Shown here piece by piece: positions 33,420 to 44,345 of a DNA stretch of 64,000 nucleotides. Below the pieces are notes generated by a model, which was not told the origin of the DNA, made no database searches, and saw nothing but the letters and a program-made list of their open reading frames with translations. The stretch comes from Fonsecaea monophora (Eukaryota > Ascomycota > Eurotiomycetes > Chaetothyriales > Herpotrichiellaceae). The first letter of the stretch is position 1. Each line of letters opens with the position of its first letter. The stretch is from positions 62,001 through 126,000 of the forward strand of contig NW_019174009.1 in assembly GCF_001642475.1 (NCBI RefSeq). Direction: 5' to 3'. Both the position numbers and the translations under genes were made by a program.

Positions 33420-36400
33420 CTATTTCAGTCCGAATCCTTCGCTCCCCAGCACTGCCATCCAGAGCTTCTCCTCCAACTTCTCCCGCGACGCGTATCGGTA
33501 CAAACTCAGAGTATTAAAACATGTTCTCGCGATAGGGAACCGTTCCACCGGCTTGTTTGTTGGTCTTCCGAATTCATCCATTTCCTCCTTGGCACGGATC
33601 AACTGGATACGGATCACTAGGTTTGTGGCTCCCATAGCTGGGATTCGATCGCTTGCCGTGATGAAACTCAGGATTTTCCGTTGATCTCCTGGTGATACGC
33701 GTGCAAAAAATTCCCAGAACCAGACAACTTGGGGTTGATTTTCGGGCGGTCCTTCCTGCTTAGGCCAGCCTTCGTATGTCGCCACTGCGCTCAAGCTGGC
33801 GATGTCAAGTGGTTCATCAGAGCCTCTCACGAGAAGCTCGATCTCTTCGGGTCGGAATAGGGACAGCGCGTTGCCGCCACAGACGGTGAAGAAGCCACGC
33901 TTGAACGGCTCGTATTGCCTTGCCACAGCTGTGTCGAGTAGATAATGGATGTAGAGGTCGACAAATTCTCGTCGATTCGAGTTGTTAACTGCCCTTTTCT
34001 CGCCGCCGGGACACAGTGGGATCTGGATAATATCACCGTAACGGTCCATTTCAACCACGAAGTCGCGACAAAATGTCTCCTCGACATCACCCTCAAATTC
34101 AAGCAGTTGTCTGAAACCTCGTGCCAAGGCAGGTCGAAACTCAGCCAGGTCTTCGAGGGTGAACCCGTGGCCGACTTTGGGGATTGACGACAACTTGTCG
34201 CCGGTTGCAGGTGCCGAAGCCAACATTTTCTTGAAGACAAACGGCGGAAACGCCACATCCAAAATAGTCGAGTTGTAGATGGCCAACCCGACCAACACCC
34301 CAACCAAGAAGAACTGCTCGGATGACTCAAAGCAGAAGGGATTGAAATAGCAGTATTGAGAATCATCATCATAAACGAACAGTCCATGGTGAGGATCAAA
34401 TATCTCTCTCACCAGTAACAGGAACCATTCCTTACGAAGACCGCCTGCATCAACCCCTTCTTCTCCCTGAAAATCAATGCGCAGGCCTTTCTTGATGTCA
34501 CTGCCGCCAGATCCGACAACCTCCGAGACACTACGCAGACTGTCCTCGACCAAGCATTCTCGTCGGACTTTGAGAATGAGGTACTGACTGACAGCTTTGC
34601 GACTGAGGATGCTGTCAAAAAAGGCCTCTCTTGCTTTGATTTCCATCTGTCTTCGCGCATCGTGCTCGAGGATGTGGATCTTGGCATATATGCTCAGAAA
34701 GAAGGGATACTGGCAGAAGGTGAACTTTGTCTTGGTCGTCTCCCAAGTTTCGAAGTCGGCCACAAGATCGGCATAGTCCAGCATCGTATTGTAGAAGTTG
34801 CTGATGGGTATAATCTGACCATGGGAGTATGCGTGGTACTTGGCACTGAGACCTGGACTATGTAACCTCTGCTCCTGTGCCGCAAAGGCGTCCCTCTTCC
34901 GCGCAGTATGGCCAACATTGGCGTGGAACAGCAGAGCCATGACCCTTGCGGCCACGCGGATTTGCCAGTCTTCGCCGTACGAAGAGAGCTTCGGCTTTCC
35001 GTCAGACTTGTCCGCTGAAGTGGAAGAATGTCGACCCCCTAGTGCGGCGTGAACTTGAGAGGCATGGTGCATCCCAGAGTCAGAGAAGCTAGGGACGAGG
35101 CCCTCTGTGGGGTTGATGAGTTCGTGGGCTGGAGTTTTCTGTTGTCGGGATAGTCTGTAACTCACGAAACTGCCAACCATTTCCACCGTCCTTTGGAAGT
35201 GGCCGTCAGAGTATCTGGAAAACCATGAAACCAGATACTGGTGATTTTCATGAGAGAGATTAGCCATCAGGCCCAGAATCCGCTTGATGATGCCAGAGTG
35301 ATGGCCGAGACTTCCTGGGCGTCTACCGCCGCTTGGAACACGTTTCGATGGCGAGTCACGGGCTCTATCGTCAACTTGTTTTCCTGCCGGGACCGGAGGG
35401 TGAGGTATGGTAACCCCAAACATCTTGCCTGTCTCAAGCCTCGAGGGTGTCAATAACGGGTTAGCTAGAAGGATCAGTAAGAATCGACAATCCTCGGGAC
35501 GCTTCAACGGTTGCCTTGGCCGTTTCAAGAGATTTTCCGTGATCTTCAACAGGCTCCGCTGTAAGTGTATTCGGGATTCCATGATGTCTCGCTGAATACC
35601 CTCTAAAGGGGTCGACTGCCAACATTGCTGTGCCTTTGGATCTGTCAACTTTGGCCTCAATTCGTGCCAACGTTGTTCCCAGTGATCGCCCGCATATATC
35701 AATGAGCGATACCACTCGGCAAGTTCGAGCCAATTGATTCTTGGATGTCTCCCACTTGCAGAACTGCGACTCTTCTCTGGGGACCTATCTCGCTGATGAT
35801 GAGATTCTCTGACCGACATAGCCGCACGCCCATTCGGTGCCCCTAACCACCATGATCCGTTCTCCGCAACATCGCCAAGCAAAAGGGTTTTTGCGTCAAG
35901 CTCGGATAGGAAGACATCAGGCTCTAGTACAGGAGCCGAAGCAGGTTCGGACAATTGCCGCCTCTGGTGTGTCCCTGAACCAGACCTGGGTTTAGGTTCC
36001 TGGGGTGGACGAGGGGTGAGGAAAGACTGGTTTAACGTGGTACAACCTACAAAGCAACCAGCAATGTAGTTTTCGACCAGACGGAAGACGTCGGATCTTG
36101 GGCCGGACGTTGTGATTGAGTGCTGTACAGGCTCTAATGGTTGTCGTCCTCTAGAGCTCTGCGGCCTGTTGTGGACCGAGGGTAATGAATTGAAGGGGTC
36201 AGCTGGGTAACCTTGAACAAAGGATGGCCCGGGATATCGGTTTGCGTGGCGAGGAGATAGGTTGGCTTCCTCATAGCTGGGTGGTTTCATTCCAGGATGT
36301 GGCGACGGTGGTGGTGAGTCCTGTTCATCCGTGGGCTGTCCCTCCAGCACACCTTCTGGCGGGGTTCCATCCAACAGGAACGAATCCTCGGCCGGTGAGT

Positions 36401-37094
36401 GATTGTCGATTGGTATTGGGTGAGTAGGTGAAGAAATCCCGTCGTACTTAATGCGAGACTCGAGATAGTGTCTCAGGCAGCGATCAAGTAGCGATCTCGT
36501 TCTCTCAAGAGACACGCATACGAATTTGCGCTGGGATGAGGATCCAGCCGCCGATGCCTGGGTATCATCTTTGGCCTCCGAGCTGTACTCGAGATCATTG
36601 ATGGTCAGGCAGGTTGTACATCGGAACACCTTGAGTCCCTGGGGCCATCGGACGGTAGAGTCACAGGTCATACACTTCCCAGTTACCGGCTGGCGATCAC
36701 TCCGTGGCATGGAAGCTTCAGCAGCTTGCTGCCTCATATTTCCCTCTTCGTGCCGAGTATCGCGCGTTCCATCAAAATCAATGCCATGCTTGCTCTTTTT
36801 CTCCGACTTTTTGGAACCAAAGATGGAGGGAAAGGGGTGACTGAAGGACCGACTGTGGTTGAGCTTCGCGGAGCTAGAATCTGGTGATTCGGGGAGGGGT
36901 TTTCGACGTAGGGTAGGAATCTCGAATGTCTCGGCCGCAGCACTGACTGGGGGCGGTGGTAGGGGTCGATTGAGGTCGGTGCCCTTGGGTTGATCATGGC
37001 TTGTACTCCGAGTTAGCTGGACATTGTGAGGTCGAGGCCGGCTGGGATGGTGGTCGTGGGACGCAGATGATGGCAGCGACGCCATTGTCGTCAT
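33420..37094 (-). CDS. HUL4: HECT-domain E3 ubiquitin ligase, Hul4 type
   Basis: Single exon of 1224 residues from the first ATG (37094). The frame stays open upstream, so a short 5' exon cannot be excluded. Residues 1-135 are disordered and proline/serine-rich. A CxxC-x14-CxxC zinc ribbon lies at about 141-162 (GKCMTC...FRCTTC). The middle is helical with basic and proline-rich linkers. The HECT domain occupies about the last 370 residues: GLRIDFQGEEGVDAGGLRKEW, FNPFCFESSEQFFLVGVLVGL and, near the end, ARTCFNTL, whose cysteine (about 1192) is the ubiquitin-accepting residue. The tail ends GSEGFGLK. Domain layout and zinc ribbon match fungal Hul4-like ligases, linked in yeast to nuclear RNA-factor quality control; the target here is unknown. 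Confidence 0.9.
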   Translation of the reverse strand: MTTMASLPSSASHDHHPSRPRPHNVQLTRSTSHDQPKGTDLNRPLPPPPVSAAAETFEIPTLRRKPLPESPDSSSAKLNHSRSFSHPFPSIFGSKKSEKKSKHGIDFDGTRDTRHEEGNMRQQAAEASMPRSDRQPVTGKCMTCDSTVRWPQGLKVFRCTTCLTINDLEYSSEAKDDTQASAAGSSSQRKFVCVSLERTRSLLDRCLRHYLESRIKYDGISSPTHPIPIDNHSPAEDSFLLDGTPPEGVLEGQPTDEQDSPPPSPHPGMKPPSYEEANLSPRHANRYPGPSFVQGYPADPFNSLPSVHNRPQSSRGRQPLEPVQHSITTSGPRSDVFRLVENYIAGCFVGCTTLNQSFLTPRPPQEPKPRSGSGTHQRRQLSEPASAPVLEPDVFLSELDAKTLLLGDVAENGSWWLGAPNGRAAMSVRESHHQRDRSPEKSRSSASGRHPRINWLELAEWYRSLIYAGDHWEQRWHELRPKLTDPKAQQCWQSTPLEGIQRDIMESRIHLQRSLLKITENLLKRPRQPLKRPEDCRFLLILLANPLLTPSRLETGKMFGVTIPHPPVPAGKQVDDRARDSPSKRVPSGGRRPGSLGHHSGIIKRILGLMANLSHENHQYLVSWFSRYSDGHFQRTVEMVGSFVSYRLSRQQKTPAHELINPTEGLVPSFSDSGMHHASQVHAALGGRHSSTSADKSDGKPKLSSYGEDWQIRVAARVMALLFHANVGHTARKRDAFAAQEQRLHSPGLSAKYHAYSHGQIIPISNFYNTMLDYADLVADFETWETTKTKFTFCQYPFFLSIYAKIHILEHDARRQMEIKAREAFFDSILSRKAVSQYLILKVRRECLVEDSLRSVSEVVGSGGSDIKKGLRIDFQGEEGVDAGGLRKEWFLLLVREIFDPHHGLFVYDDDSQYCYFNPFCFESSEQFFLVGVLVGLAIYNSTILDVAFPPFVFKKMLASAPATGDKLSSIPKVGHGFTLEDLAEFRPALARGFRQLLEFEGDVEETFCRDFVVEMDRYGDIIQIPLCPGGEKRAVNNSNRREFVDLYIHYLLDTAVARQYEPFKRGFFTVCGGNALSLFRPEEIELLVRGSDEPLDIASLSAVATYEGWPKQEGPPENQPQVVWFWEFFARVSPGDQRKILSFITASDRIPAMGATNLVIRIQLIRAKEEMDEFGRPTNKPVERFPIARTCFNTLSLYRYASREKLEEKLWMAVLGSEGFGLK

Positions 37095-38325
37095 GTAGAA
37101 TTGCGACAGAGCCTCAGATCCTGGTGATGGGGCGAGGCGAGCGAGGTATTCATAAAGAGTGGGCCAGTGAAGCCAGTCCACCGACGACGCTTCGATGTCT
37201 CAGAAAGTGCTAAGGGCTTAGGTGGCAGCGCAAGTGGTGTTTGCGTAGTGTATGGTGTATAGGTATAGTCTGGTGCCTTGGTCACGATATTCATTCGCTT
37301 AGAAAGCAAGTCCCAAGGCGGACACGCCAGAGTAATCCAACAATCAATCTCCTGGGAGGGTGTCGCAGCACGGATAGTCGAAGTGAAGGAGAAGGAGCTC
37401 CAGCATATTGTCCCGTCACAGACGCCAACAATAATGCTGGGGGCGCAAGGCAGGCACGATCGGCGTCGTTCACGAGGGGTTACTTTGGGCGGAGGGAGGC
37501 GAGACGAGAGTAGTAGACCTCATCGCCATCCGACTGCTTCTAGAGGGAAAAAAGTGGTTCTGGTGGTGGTGGTGGTGGCATTGATCGAGGACTGTTTTGC
37601 GAGGGGAATTTGCCAAGGCCACTGAGAAACAAGATGCAGGGCGTCAGAGGGAGTCAACAGGCAGAATTAGGGAAGCCCCAGGACTTGACAGGGCACCAGG
37701 GGCAAGCCTCGGGTCATCGGCGCGCGAGGGTCAGGGGCTAAATTGCTTGATTGGGGGCGCACCTATAGGCTCTACCCACTAAGAGAACAGACTAAGAGCC
37801 CCAGTGGGGGGGACGTTGACATCACACCCTCAGCGTCGATATGTTTGTTATACTTGGGGGGAGTGCCCGTGGAACTTACTCGGTACTCACAGGGGGGAAT
37901 TACGGAGCCTTACAAGCGAACCCTTTCGAACTAATAGGCACTCAAAACTTATTAGGCCATGGGGGATAGTCTCATCCTCCGTACTCGGTACAAGTACGGG
38001 CGTTCTATTTTCGGCACCGTGTGTACTGGTAGGTACTTCCGTACAAAGTACCGAATACCTATTGAACTCTCGCCACTAGGTGTTTTCCCAAGTTATTGTT
38101 GCTCTCATATCATGTTACTCGGTAGACACGGGGAAGTACGGGCGCATAAACAAGTACCTGGCTGATACTGTAGTTTGTTTGGGCTGTGCTAGATCATACG
38201 AGTACGGGTCTCTGTCTCAAAATCGAGAAGAAAAAAGACTACCATTCTAGTCACCGAATTGCCGCTCGCTAACATCTTTCAAAGCAACATGGAGACCCCA
38301 TCAGCCGTGTTGACGCTTGGGCCGA
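37095..38325. promoter_or_regulatory. HECT promoter region and GTAC-rich intergenic DNA
   Basis: 1.2 kb between two minus-strand genes. The part next to 37095 is the HECT promoter and leader and holds an upstream ATG frame (about 37300). From 37884 to 38204 it contains eleven GTAC tetramers, many within CGGTAC, AGTACG or AGTACC. No gene is supported. Confidence 0.5.
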
Positions 38326-40095
38326 TTACCCGTCAAGTCCATATTCTTCAACTAGCTTGTCCGCTGCTGTCAGCCCCACGAGATACGCCGTTGATTGAGT
38401 GTGGTTGCTGTAGAGCCTTGTTAGCCTAAATGTCTCAGATATGTCGACCTTCAGTCGCATGACTTACTTGGAAACAATGGGGATGACACTCATATCAGCC
38501 ACTCTGAGATTCTCCACTCCAAAAACCTTGAAGTGGTTGTCCACAACGGCCTTGTCTTCATCCTTGCCCATCCGAGCAGTCCCCATCATGTGCCATGTCG
38601 AAGCGCTGCCCGCACGCCAGAAGGCCAGGATATCATCCTCAGACTCACTCTTGGGGCCGTCGATAGCCAGGGTGTCTTTTTGGAACTCGGGGCTCTTCAG
38701 GACCCTCAGAACATCTCGTGTAGCCTCCACGGCCACCCGTCTGTCAAATGGGTGGGAGAAGAAGTTGGGATCGAAGATAAGTGGTTTGGTGGGATCAGAC
38801 GACTGGAGTCTCACGGCGCCCGTCGACATCTGATTGAGGATGAACACGAACACGGTTGTTCCGGCCTGTGCGTTTTCTGGGTCGATGAAATTGGGAAGCC
38901 ATGCAGCATTGAGGAGGAACTCGTAGTGAGGAACTGTCGGCTTCCGCAGTTTTTCTTGTTCTTCCTTTGGTAGAGCTTGGAACTCGGCGCTGTCATACAA
39001 TTTATCCAGCTTCAGGTATGCAATACCCAGAGCGCAGCCATATTCCGCCAAGGGCCCAGTACCGTCTTTCTCCCAAGCGGCTCGGGCAGCTGCTTGAAGT
39101 TCCTTGTTTTTGTAAAAGCGGGTCCTCTCACTCGTGTGGTCTGCTCGGAGGGATGGGATCATGATGTGGTGGTGATCCTTGAGGTGCCTCCCGACGTTTT
39201 CATTGGCTTTCAAAATGGGGATATTGAAGCTGCTGAGCTCGTCCACGGGGCCAATGCCAGAATGCATCAGAATTCTTGGTGTATCGAGGGCACCACACGA
39301 TAAAATGACTTCTTTGTCGGCTTGGAAAACCTTCCCTCCAGTCGTCTTAATCGCGGTCGCCTTTGTGCCATCGAAAGTCACTTGAGCCACCTCAGCGTCA
39401 ACCAAGACGTGTAGGTTGCTGGGTGCCCCCACCAACGCGTCTGCGGATGTCGATCTGATCCCTTTGTATGCACTAGAAACGCAGGCGGCAAGACCGATTG
39501 GGTCTCCGGAATTATGGTCGGGGTTGGGCTTTGTACCGTTGGCATACCAGATGTCCATCAGTGCCGTGCACGAAGGCTCCCAAACCTGTGGAAAGCCGAC
39601 CTTGATAGGCCCGTCGTGCCCATGGTCCTTTGGGTCAGGGTTAAGATACCGCTTGGCATCACCTGGTACATTCGGAGCAGTCGCGTGAAAAGATTCGAGC
39701 CGCTTGTATCTTTTCTGAGCATTGTTCCAGCTCCATTCGTCGTCGCCCACGAGATTTGCGATCTGATCATAGTCATCCTTTGGACCGACGGTCCAGACGG
39801 AGAAATTGATGGCGGTGCTTCCCCCAAGCCCTTTGCCACGATCGTAATCAATGATGTTCCCATCGAAGCCTTTGATGGGTGCAGTCTTGTAACCCCAATT
39901 CTGCGAAGGGATCATTCGATGAAGCCACCTTTCTGCGTCCGCTCGAACGTCCTTGGAGTCGTTTTTCCCGCCGGCCTCGATGAGAAGGACCGAAGGACGA
40001 TGCTTGCTGTTTGCCAGACGAGCTGCGAGGATCGCCCCTGCTGCACCGGCGCCGACGACGATGAAGTCGAACCTGTCTGGCGTTGAGGGGCTCAT
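38326..40095 (-). CDS. GMC-family FAD oxidoreductase
   Basis: Glucose-methanol-choline flavoprotein oxidising an alcohol. Exons 40095-38468 and 38407-38326 give 569 residues; the second exon supplies NNHTQSTAYLVG and the terminus. Without splicing the protein would end prematurely at IVSK. The ADP-binding site FIVVGAGAAGAILAARL is at about 11-27, and the second FAD signature is RGKGLGGSTAINFSVW. The likely catalytic pair is the histidine of STWHMMGTARMG and His 545 of NNHTQS, the arrangement seen in aryl-alcohol-oxidase-like enzymes. There is no signal peptide at this start, and upstream in-frame sequence (to a GTG at 40173) does not look like one, so the enzyme is probably intracellular. The substrate cannot be inferred. 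It points away from the Gep3 gene. Confidence 0.9.
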
Positions 40096-41035
40096 TTTGA
40101 CAGAAGAGACGTATGCGATTGTCTTGGGAAGTGTGATAGTCAGTATACAAGGGACAGATTGTTGCTCTCTCACGAGATTCCTTGTTCAAGAGGAGAATCG
40201 TTTCGCCATTGAGCGTCCCGAACGACGTTATATAGGCAGACCTGGCAAGTCGTGTCGCCCGTAAGAGACTGGCTTCTTGGGAGCTGACTGCAGTATTTCC
40301 TGGGCAAAGGGGTGCCCTACAACCTCTTCAGAGCAAGGCTTGTCAAAAGTACTCACCTTTTGCCATACCTGGCACACTGGACAAGGGCGATATCCGCTAA
40401 GTATGACAGATCACTGATCCGTCAAGCCAATAGCCTGGTCATCTCGGAATGATTCGTCAACCCTCTGGCAAGGACTTGACCATGTCCCATCGTGACCATC
40501 GTCCTCAGCCTTCTCGGGAAAGAAAACGGTAGACCAGGGACAGGTAGCAAGTCCAAGGAGGGCCTCGAGAGGTTGGTGATCGACATAGTCCTCGTCTTTG
40601 GAGTGATATGATAGGCAGGCATGCTATGTAGGCTGAGTCATGTTGAAGCAGACAGGCCACCACATCCACAAGAGGTCGTTGGTAACTGCTCCTTTGGAAG
40701 CTGAGCAGGCATAAGATGCAACTCAGGGAAAAGTCGGTCGATGAACCAAGAGGTATAAGCCCCGAAAGTCTGAAAGGTTTAGAAGGCAATGAGGCAAAAG
40801 TGGGAAAAGTGGAGGATAAAGTTGCCGTATCGATGAGATAATTCCTCCATGCGGTAAATTTACAGAGCCACATCCCTGACAATTCTTGCTCGTCAACCCC
40901 CTGGCGCATATTCTCACACGAAAAACACACCTACCCCGTACACACGATAGCTCCGATATTTGTCACATCGACTTCTCTCAGCACGCAGCACGCCTAGCTA
41001 CGACGCTTTCGACGGGTATGAGCTGACTCTCTCAA
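40096..41035. promoter_or_regulatory. divergent promoter region GMC / GEP3
   Basis: 940 bp between divergent start codons. No gene supported; the frame at 40505-40930 on the minus strand lacks motifs and a good start context. Confidence 0.45.
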
Positions 41036-43101
41036 ATGGAATTGGTCCCTCGGTGTTGGCGTTCATCATGTTCACCAGCCGTGAAATCGCGCACCCCCCA
41101 ACTCCGCGGCCGTTACTTTTCCTCCAGCCGTCGTCCTCTCTCCTTTGCCACTGCTGAGCTCGAGCGACTTCGTCCAGAGCTCCTTTCTCGTCCTGTGCTG
41201 TCGACAAATGTTTTGCTACCGCCTCCGAAGCAATCGTCCATATCACGGGGCCCACGGGTTGAACAAGAGAATTTGAGTCCCGCACGCCTACCAGTGTCCT
41301 GTCCTGGTTGCGGCGCGCTCACGCAAGATGTCGACTCTGGACAAGCAGGTTTCTACACATTGTCAAGAAAAGCGGTGGTGAAATATCTCAACAACCTCGA
41401 GAGCTCGAGTCGGGTCCAGAATGAAGGAGACGTAGGCACAGATGTGGCACATGTCCAAACCTCCCAACATGATGAAAATCTACAAGACGAGCACGGCATA
41501 GTCCAGCCTCAGCCCCAGAGAACACCTCCTATCTGCGATAGATGTCATTATTTGATCCATGACTCCCGCGGTGTCCCTATTGCGCATCCTTCGGTTGAAG
41601 CCATCGCGGACTCGATCGCTGAGTCTCCTTTCTCCAGGAACCATGTCTATCACGTCCTTGATGCAGCAGATTTCCCCATGTCTGTCATCCCTTCAGTCTA
41701 TAAGAGCCTCTCCTTGGCAAAGCTCGAACGCAGAATCGTAGGTCTCAGCATTCGTTTTCAACCCGACCCTCTGTATCTTTCATCATCACGAGATCCGATC
41801 TCCTGGCTCCAACCAAAGAGATGGTAGATGGCATGATGCCCAAATTCATCGCTATTCTGAGGACTGCCTTGGGTCGCATGGGACAAAAGCTCCGGCTGGG
41901 CAACGTGCATCTGGTCTCGTCGAAGCGAGGATGGTGGACCAAGGATATCAAAGAAAGCATTTGGCGCAGGGGAGGCGGCAACTGGCTTGTTGGAAAGTTC
42001 AATGTGGGAAAGTCGAATCTGTTTGAGGTCCTTTTCCCCAAGGGATCCGCCGGCAGAGCGCCTGTATATGCAGAGATTCAGCGACAGCAGGAGGTTACCG
42101 CAGAGCATAAATCTACCGATACCACCTTTTTCTCCGAGAAAAACTTACTACCTCCCCCTCAGCCAGAAGTTCCTTTTCCATCCATGCCTTTGGTGTCAAG
42201 TCTGCCGGGGACGACAGCATCTCCGATTCGACTTCCCTTCGGCAACCACAAAGGAGAGCTGATTGATATGCCGGGCCTAGAACGTGGAGGCCTCGACCAG
42301 TATGTCAAGCCCGAAGATCGGACCGACCTGGTCATGGTACATCGGCCGACGGTCGTCCAACACATTATCAAGCCCGGTCAATCTCTGCTCCTAGGAGGGG
42401 GATTGGTCCGGATCACACCGCTCCTCGACGAAGCTGACCCGAGTACCACCATGCTGGCGTACCCCTTTGTTCCGCTCAAAACTCATGTCACATCCACGGA
42501 GAAGGCATGTAGCACGCAAATGCAAGAACGTGAAAGCGGTGTAGAGTCAATCTTAGCTGAAGGCGCAGGGAACTGCATGGCTTCTGCGGGTCAATTCAAA
42601 TTGCAAACCGATGTCACAAAATCCAGAGCAGGCTCCATGATCAGAGCTGGAGTCAACATCGAGAAGTTGCCATTTCGTGTCTACGCAACAGACATACTCA
42701 TCGAAGGGGTCGGATGGGTGGAGCTGGTCTGTCAGGTCAGAAAAAGCAGACGTTTACATCAGCCTGGGCCACTTGCTGAAGATTCTACGGGACCAGATTC
42801 CACCGGATCGGATGTTCCTAGCGCTGAAGGCCTGTCGATTGATACGAGTACGTTTACTCCATTCTCCTCCATTCAGACTGGTGAAGACTCGGGGCTCTCT
42901 CCAAGGTTTCCTGAAGTCGAGGTCTTTACTCCCAATGGCAAGTTCGTTGGACAACGAACCTGTCTCGATGTATGGCAAATGTGGAATATGGGAAAGCCTC
43001 AGCCGAAGAGGGCCGCGCGTCCTCGTAAGCCGATGAGCGGCGCAAAGAAGCGCGAGAAGCTACGCCGCAGGGCAGTCCTGGCCACAAATCAAAGCAGCTG
43101 A
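41036..43101 (+). CDS. GEP3: mitochondrial GTPase Gep3/Mtg3 family, with apparent frameshift
   Basis: Circularly permuted GTPase of the YqeH group, which acts in small mitoribosomal subunit assembly. N-terminus MELVPRCWRSSCSPAVKSR, rich in Arg/Ser, suits mitochondrial import. A zinc site follows: CPGCGALTQDVDSG (about 85-98) paired with ICDRCHYLIHD. GTPase motifs come in permuted order: G4-like TRSD in SFIITRSDLLAP, then G1 WLVGKFNVGKSNLFEVLFP, SLPGTTASP, and G3 ELIDMPGL. The C-terminus is basic (KKREKLRRR). The 5' and 3' halves lie in different frames: 41036 to about 41720 reads through SLSLAK, while the sequence from about 41722 reads ARTQNRRSQ onward, and they meet at the A run 41719-41721. 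Overall length with one extra base would be about 688 residues, normal for the family. It is either a sequence/assembly error or a real break; no intron explains it. Confidence 0.85.
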
Positions 43102-43306
43102 TCTATACAACAAAAAGTTTACAATGGTGATTCTGGCCGAAGGTGGCAGATGTTGGTATTTGTTTACTCAGACATTTAAGGGAGGAATGCAAAAGAGCAG
43201 TTCATCATGCATGTCATTTCGCGCTCCCTCCCTAGCATCGTTGCTCGATGCACTTGGATTAACGGATCACAAGGCAGTTCCGTTCTCTACACTTTCTTGT
43301 GGATCT

Positions 43307-44345
43307 TCATTCTGTCAAGACCACAATCTTGCCACGCGCGAGGTTCTTCTCCATGGTATCGTGCGCCTCAACAATCTGGTCCAACTTGAACACCCTTCCA
43401 ATCTGGACAGGCAAGGTGCCCGCCTCGATCTGCTTGAGCAAATCGTTCAGGGGGGTTTCTCTGAATTCATCTGGGCCCCCGGAATAAACAGTCAAGCAGA
43501 CAGTATGAGGTATGAGCTCCATTGGGGAGACGTTTTCCATGGTCCAACTGTTTCCTACAAAATGCTTGTTAGGCCAATCCGAACGAGATAGCAAACACTC
43601 TTGGCTTACCAACGATGCCAGCCATACACACGATTCCTCCCTTGACAGCACACCGCAAGGAATCTCTCAGAGTGGTGGTCCCCACCAACTCCAGGACTTT
43701 GTCGAATTTGTTGTCCTGAACCTGCTGAGCAACGTGTCCATCGTCGATAATGATGCGATCAATTCCACTCTTTTGCATCAACTCGGCAGTCGCTTTACCG
43801 GCATGTCTTGTTGTTCCGGCAACAAAGCAACCATGGTTCTTCGCAATGGCCGCAGCCGCCAACCCGACAGAAGTCGTCCCCCCTCGAATGAGCAGACGGT
43901 CCTCGCTCCTCAATTTGAGTGCTTTGAATAGACACCCGTAACTCGTCTGCAACATCTCTGGGACAGCACCGACGATGGTCCAGTCCAAGTCGGTGTCCAA
44001 GGCCTGCGTGTTGTCCACCTTGACGCTGGTATACTGGGCATAGCCGCCGTCGAAGTCTCGACCCATACCTCCCATGGCAGTGGCAACCTTTTGGCCAGTC
44101 TTAAAGGTGCCGCTGGGACACTTTTCCACGATGCCAGCGGCCTCTATGCCCAACACGCGGGGGAATTTGACGCCGGGACTGTGTCCGCGGCGAGTGAAGA
44201 GCTCGGAGCGATTGAGGCCAAAGGCTTTGATGTGGATGAGAATCTCGTCCTGCTTGGGCGTCGGGATTGGAAGCTGTTCGACCTTGAGGACTTCGGGTCC
44301 ACCGGCCTCGTGAATCACGACGGCCTTCATTGTCGTCGTCGCCAT
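43307..44345 (-). CDS. zinc-free MDR oxidoreductase, quinone-oxidoreductase-like
   Basis: Medium-chain NADPH-dependent oxidoreductase. Exons 44345-43610 and 43554-43307 (55-bp intron) give 327 residues. The start MKAVVIHEAGGPEVLKVEQLP is typical of the quinone oxidoreductase/zeta-crystallin branch. NRSELFTRRGHSPGVKFPRVLGIEAAGIVE replaces the zinc-binding cysteine and GHE motifs of alcohol dehydrogenases, so catalytic zinc is not expected. The nucleotide site is RGGTTSVGLAAAAIAK near residues 152-167. The C-terminus (GRVFKLDQIVEAHDTMEKNLARGKIVV) is conserved in the family. Likely role: reduction of quinones or enals. It converges on the Gep3 gene with a 205-bp gap and has a perfect palindrome about 110 bp upstream of its start. 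Confidence 0.88.

Noticed and set aside
37095..37181. Extension of the HECT protein upstream to a GTG
   Set aside because: GTG is not a usual fungal start and the first ATG (37094) is close by; an upstream spliced exon remains possible but was not found.
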